Origin: an uncultured Clostridia bacterium
Lineage (GTDB): Bacteria; Bacillota; Clostridia; Oscillospirales; Acutalibacteraceae
Assembly: GCA_947625485.1 (NCBI GenBank)
Contig: CANQOP010000009.1
Coordinates: 1-64,000 of the forward strand
Direction: 5' to 3'
DNA length: 64,000 nt
In this document: one piece after another, positions 60,722-64,000 of the stretch
Numbering within the stretch: the stretch's first letter is position 1
Layout: each line of letters begins with the position of its first letter
Program-made: the position numbers and the translations under genes
The notes under the pieces: generated by a model
What the model saw: the letters and a program-made list of their open reading frames with translations, nothing else
Databases searched by the model: none
Told to the model about the DNA's origin: nothing

Positions 60722-62288
60722 TGCTTACTTCACCCTTACGAACACTTTCAAGTATTTCATTCATTTTCATTCTAATATCAGATGCTTCAATTCTTCCGTC
60801 CTCAGACAGTTTCTGAGATTCAATCTCAGCCAAAACTAGTGCAATCGACATTTTTGTCATTATAGGTAGAAATTCACGTTTTTCAATTAGCGGTTTAAAA
60901 AACGGATGTTTCATATTAATTGACAATGTATATTCATTATCACCATCTTTCGTAACTAAAAGCCAGTGCATAGATGGTTTTGAAACATCAAACAAGATAT
61001 GAAAATAGTATTCTTCCTTTTTATATAAAAAGCGGAAGTTAACTTGTTCTCCGCCTTCAATAATAACTCCTTCATTGTTGGTATCAACAATTTCTTGCTC
61101 TTCATCATTACGGTCTTCGATTTGAGGTGTATCAGTTGTTGAGGTATCCGGCGTTTGATTTACTATTTCTATCTCTACATTCTCAACAATTCCAGAATCA
61201 GATAGACCATCAACTGCTGTTTGAACAAGTTCCTTTGTTTTTATTCGTTCTCTTACCCTGATATTTTCAGATTTTTTTCTATACTCATCAACCATCGGTT
61301 TCAGGGCGGCAATAAATGATTCTTCCAACCCACTATTATGCCAATCGAAGTTATCTTTAGCTTGGGTGACAGGCCAATTATCCATATGTAATTCGCCATA
61401 CAGACGCTGCCAAGTATAAGAATTCGAATCACCGAAAAGTTCTGATGGCCGATAGTTATTTTCAGAACCGCCAACAATAACACGACCTCGTCGCAAAAGT
61501 GTAAACCCCGCATCTTTAACACTACCGGGTATTCTGATAGCTATAAATCCATTTACAGAGAGTTCTCTTCCTTCGTGATTAATGGTAAACTCAACATTCT
61601 TTTTCCACTTTTTGATTCTGCCATTTATTTCTTCGCTATATACTGGTGCTTCTTTAAAAAACAACTGAGTTCCATTATAGAAAATTTTAATAAAACCACT
61701 TCTGATGTCCTCTCTATAAATACTACTAAGCAACTCTTTAACTTTGCTGATCGTTCTTGGACCACTTATTTTTTTGTTCAATTTAGTGATAACAATTTTC
61801 GTATAATGTTCTTTTTTGCTTGTCTTTTCTTCTTTTACATATATTTCCTCTGTCTTATATTTTCCTAACTCATCAATATTAATCTGAGTATAGTACTTAT
61901 TGGTAGAATTCAGTTGGGTAGATTCAACTGACCAAACGGAGCCAAACCAACACGCAGCTGTTTTCAAGCCCATCCCAAACTCGTTACGCCCATTCGTATT
62001 GATAGGAGGTTTGTCCAAAATAATAGCGCGTTGAAAATCTTTCCATTCCATTCCATACGCATCATCAAGTATCTCTATTCTATCACCGTTTATAGAATCA
62101 GAAATATAGTCAACATTTATTTGTAATCCTTTGTAATACTTTACTGCCATTAATTCTTCTTTATGGTCATAAAAACTTTGAGTAGAATTATCTACAAACT
62201 CCGCTATAGCGGTCCACGGTTGGTAACTGAGCCTTTTATATGTTGCATAAACACCGCTGGTAGGTCGAATATTAATCTTTCTTGCCAT
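60714..62288 (-). CDS. MORC/MutL-like GHKL ATPase
   Basis: About 524 residues. Bergerat ATP fold: N box AIAEFVDNSTQS (E34, N38 in the longer numbering), G1 ILDDAYGM, and G2 NTNGRNEFGMGLKTAACWFG, then an S5-like region with GFTLLRRGRVIVGG. A charged, Asp/Glu-rich stretch (TTDTPQIEDRNDEEQEIVDTN) precedes a beta-rich C-terminal domain. This architecture is the prokaryotic MORC-like group described in restriction-modification contexts. It overlaps the methyltransferase stop. ATG 62288 follows GGATGG by eight bases; an in-frame ATG 12 bases earlier is possible. Confidence 0.9.
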   Translation of the reverse strand: MARKINIRPTSGVYATYKRLSYQPWTAIAEFVDNSTQSFYDHKEELMAVKYYKGLQINVDYISDSINGDRIEILDDAYGMEWKDFQRAIILDKPPINTNGRNEFGMGLKTAACWFGSVWSVESTQLNSTNKYYTQINIDELGKYKTEEIYVKEEKTSKKEHYTKIVITKLNKKISGPRTISKVKELLSSIYREDIRSGFIKIFYNGTQLFFKEAPVYSEEINGRIKKWKKNVEFTINHEGRELSVNGFIAIRIPGSVKDAGFTLLRRGRVIVGGSENNYRPSELFGDSNSYTWQRLYGELHMDNWPVTQAKDNFDWHNSGLEESFIAALKPMVDEYRKKSENIRVRERIKTKELVQTAVDGLSDSGIVENVEIEIVNQTPDTSTTDTPQIEDRNDEEQEIVDTNNEGVIIEGGEQVNFRFLYKKEEYYFHILFDVSKPSMHWLLVTKDGDNEYTLSINMKHPFFKPLIEKREFLPIMTKMSIALVLAEIESQKLSEDGRIEASDIRMKMNEILESVRKGEVSNE

Positions 62289-63549
62289 TGAATTCACCAT
62301 CCCATCCTGCTTTTGCTAAAGCAAATAAATTCTCACCTAATATTTTTAATATACGAACATTTACCGAGTTGCCAAGTTGACGATAAATAGTTTTATCAGT
62401 TCCTCTAAACTTATATCTCCCGTGAAAACTCTGTAGGTTAGCGGCCTCTCGAGGAGTGATTTTTCTAAAATGATTTTTAGATTCATCCCAAAGAATCGGA
62501 GTATTAACCATCGCTACAAGCGAAGGATAATAAGTTGGACGTTTAGCACGTATTCCGGATTGCCTTATTTGGAGAAGTGCGCCCTTAATGTCAGCAACAT
62601 CCTCACCGCAATTCCACTCGAATTTTTTATAAAGTTTTATCCTATTTGTCATATCATACCGTTCAACCCAATCATCAATGAATTCTTTGTTATTTAGGTA
62701 GAGTTCTCGATTATGTCTAACGAAATTCTGCTTCCATTTGGGCATCTCATTATAGTTCTGCATAGCGTATACTTCCTCATCGGATTCAACTCCTAATCCA
62801 AAACTATCGAGCCAAATAGGATAACCAATTATTTTGATTCCCGTTTTTCTTCTAAATTCATCCCACGCATTAATCATAAGTTCTTGTTCATCCGAAACAA
62901 TATACTCATCACTTACGTCATCTTCAAGAATGCTCCAAGCAGCGCCCATTTTACACTTTTTAAAATGTTTTTCTAATCTTAAATCATCTTTATGTATAAA
63001 ACCGTTCGTTAATATTTCTTCATTCCTTATGTCTTTCCTAATACCTAAAATATAAACTCTTTCACGAATCTGAGGAATTCCAAAATCTGATGGAGATAGA
63101 ATAACCGGGCTTTCTGTGATATAGAAGTTTCTTTTCATTAATTCTGAAGTAATAATATCCCAATTCTCTGATTTATCTGCAAGGTTCCTTACATTTTCAA
63201 GAATAACAAATTTCACTTCTGGGTGTCCATCTAATATTTCCATAATCTTATAAAAAAGATTACCGCGTGTTTCATCGTTAAAGCCTTTTTGATAACCTGC
63301 TTTGCTAAAAGGTTGACAAGGAAAACCCGCACACAATACATCAAAAGGCGCAATTGAATCAGGCTCTATCTTGTTTACATCTCCACGTATGTTTTTTTCA
63401 TCTGTTTTGAAATTCAACTTATAGGTTTCTACACACTCTTTATTAATTTCAGCTGCCATCACACACTCTCCACCAAGATAACGCATTGCCTGATGAAAAC
63501 CACCGATGCCAGCGAATAAATCTATAAACTTAAATCTATACGGTTTCAT
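62272..63549 (-). CDS. DNA cytosine-5 methyltransferase
   Basis: 425 residues. Motif I FIDLFAGIGGFHQAM, catalytic C78 in GFPCQPFSKAG (motif IV), ENVRNL (VI), QIRERVYILGIRK (VIII) and the C-terminal LQSFHGRYKF...YRQLGNSVN (IX-X). The target-recognition part (about 200-340) is large. First gene of the cargo operon, so self-DNA is methylated before the ATPase/nuclease proteins are made. AAAGGA lies 11 bases before the ATG. Recognition site unknown. Confidence 0.95.
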   Translation of the reverse strand: MKPYRFKFIDLFAGIGGFHQAMRYLGGECVMAAEINKECVETYKLNFKTDEKNIRGDVNKIEPDSIAPFDVLCAGFPCQPFSKAGYQKGFNDETRGNLFYKIMEILDGHPEVKFVILENVRNLADKSENWDIITSELMKRNFYITESPVILSPSDFGIPQIRERVYILGIRKDIRNEEILTNGFIHKDDLRLEKHFKKCKMGAAWSILEDDVSDEYIVSDEQELMINAWDEFRRKTGIKIIGYPIWLDSFGLGVESDEEVYAMQNYNEMPKWKQNFVRHNRELYLNNKEFIDDWVERYDMTNRIKLYKKFEWNCGEDVADIKGALLQIRQSGIRAKRPTYYPSLVAMVNTPILWDESKNHFRKITPREAANLQSFHGRYKFRGTDKTIYRQLGNSVNVRILKILGENLFALAKAGWDGEFNGKKD

Positions 63550-63584
63550 TCCTATCGTCCTTTAGCACATAAATATACATAATA

Positions 63585-63612
63585 ATTATATCATACTTTC
63601 GATTATCTTCAA
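63585..63612 (-). promoter_or_regulatory. Defence operon promoter
   Basis: Minus strand TTGAAG (63612-63607), 16-base spacer, TATAAT (63590-63585), 36 bases before the methyltransferase start. Confidence 0.7.
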
Positions 63613-63651
63613 CAAATATTATGAATTTTTAACTTTTTTCTTGACTTTTAA

Positions 63652-63664
63652 GTTACATTGTAAC
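63652..63664. promoter_or_regulatory. Palindrome GTTACA-T-TGTAAC
   Basis: 13-base perfect inverted repeat, 40 bases upstream of the defence operon -35 and between the two divergent promoters. Confidence 0.45.
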
Positions 63665-63766
63665 CACATCTTTTATATGCTTTATCTGCTTTATCTTATT
63701 ATCCCATATTTGGTGTCCCATAATCAGGACTTTGCTCGATGCAATGCCAAAAGAACAATTTTAATC

Positions 63767-63795
63767 TTGACTACTATTATCATATATGATAACAT
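63767..63795 (+). promoter_or_regulatory. XRE gene promoter with 16-base palindrome
   Basis: TTGACT (63767-63772), 17-base spacer, TAACAT (63790-63795). TTATCATATATGATAA (63777-63792) is a perfect palindrome inside the spacer, reaching the -10: a likely operator for the XRE product. Confidence 0.65.
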
Positions 63796-63817
63796 ATAAT
63801 AAAAGAAGGTGATCGTT

Positions 63818-64000
63818 ATGACAGACAGCAATAGCATAATCCGCAAGCGGCAGGAAATCGTATCAAAACTAACGCAGGCACGGCTTGAAAAAGGCTTGTC
63901 ACAGGCGCAGCTTGCCGAGATGGTAGGTACGCAGCGGTCGAATATATGCCGCATTGAAAACGGCGGTCAGAATCTATCCCTCGATTTATTGATCAAGATT
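63818..64000 (+). CDS. XRE-family transcriptional regulator (partial, runs off the window)
   Basis: First 61 residues only. IIRKRQEIVSKLTQARLEKGLSQAQLAEMVGTQRSNICRIENGGQNLSLDLLIKI is a complete HTH_3 domain (GLSQAQLAEMVGTQRSNICRIENG). GAAGGTG precedes the ATG. Faces away from the defence operon and probably regulates itself and maybe that operon through the palindromes between them; a HigA-like antitoxin is an alternative. The remainder lies beyond the window. Confidence 0.88.
   Translation, partial: MTDSNSIIRKRQEIVSKLTQARLEKGLSQAQLAEMVGTQRSNICRIENGGQNLSLDLLIKI

Larger units (their letters stand above)
50688..64000. mobile_element. Integrative mobilizable element at tRNA-Trp (right end outside window)
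   Basis: From the tRNA 3' end to the window edge: tyrosine integrase, three excisionase-like proteins, ParB-like protein, relaxase, MobC, candidate oriT, cysteine-rich VLP-type protein, then an AT-rich defence cargo and an XRE regulator. There are mobilization genes but no type IV secretion genes, which defines an IME rather than a self-transferring ICE. A second copy of the tRNA 3' end (attR) was looked for and not found before base 64000, so the element continues beyond. Confidence 0.8.

Noticed and set aside
63550..63817. attR copy of the tRNA-Trp 3' end
   Set aside because: The stretch CGAGTCCTTCTGCCCC was looked for on both strands and not found; the element's right end must be beyond base 64000.

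Overview
The window looks like chromosome of a spore-forming, gut-type Clostridia member, most likely Oscillospirales/Ruminococcaceae. The reasons are an rpoBC pair with Firmicutes-style RpoB and RpoC, a spoVAC spore gene, RicT/YaaT and the holB-ricT-trmN6-rsmI cluster, AGGAGG-type ribosome sites with many TTG and GTG starts, and large secreted proteins that carry starch-binding (CBM26-like) and cohesin-like domains of the kind seen in Ruminococcus. The species assignment is inference.

Layout: 0-13.8 kb is ordinary chromosome: two copies of a hairpin-bearing repeat, an amidase, an OFA-type transporter, a frameshifted acetyltransferase, a TPP-riboswitch-controlled thiT, nadBC, hflX, and an operon running DUF951-prfA-Sua5-coaE-lytic transglycosylase-M18 peptidase. 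At 13.9-17.8 kb, just after tRNA-Arg(ACG), lies a small accessory island: a divergent SLOG/ribbon-helix-helix pair and an M-R-M restriction-modification operon whose first methyltransferase carries a fused DNA-binding domain and has a palindrome placed exactly between its promoter hexamers. At 17.9-31.6 kb are a three-gene CoA-activase/HgdB-like module, metG, tatD, a lipoprotein esterase, an aldo/keto reductase, folC-rsmI-trmN6, a ferredoxin, ricT-holB and a phosphodiesterase. At 31.7-42.2 kb are three small unknown proteins, two secreted cohesin-like proteins (one with two CBM26-like modules), an unusual class B sortase and thiI with its cysteine desulfurase. At 42.3-50.2 kb are spoVAC and rpoC-rpoB.

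At 50.6 kb a tRNA-Trp gene is followed directly by a tyrosine integrase. From there to the end of the window lies an integrative mobilizable element, whose right end is not reached: integrase, three paralogous excisionase-like proteins, a ParB-like protein, a relaxase, MobC, a stretch of five consecutive inverted repeats that is a good oriT candidate, and a cysteine-rich VLP-type protein. Its cargo is a visibly AT-rich defence operon with overlapping genes: C5 DNA methyltransferase, MORC/MutL-like GHKL ATPase, Z1-type helicase-like ATPase, DUF4420-type PD-(D/E)XK nuclease, a 100-residue unknown protein and a DUF1653/sigma-region-4-like protein. A divergent XRE regulator at the window edge has a palindrome in its own promoter and probably controls this end.

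The strongest candidates for follow-up are the MORC/Z1 defence operon with its two extra distal genes, the autoregulated HTH-fused methyltransferase, the starch-binding cohesin-like surface proteins with their neighbouring chimeric sortase, and the oriT/triple-excisionase arrangement of the mobile element. No database search was run; family names rest on motifs visible in the translations.
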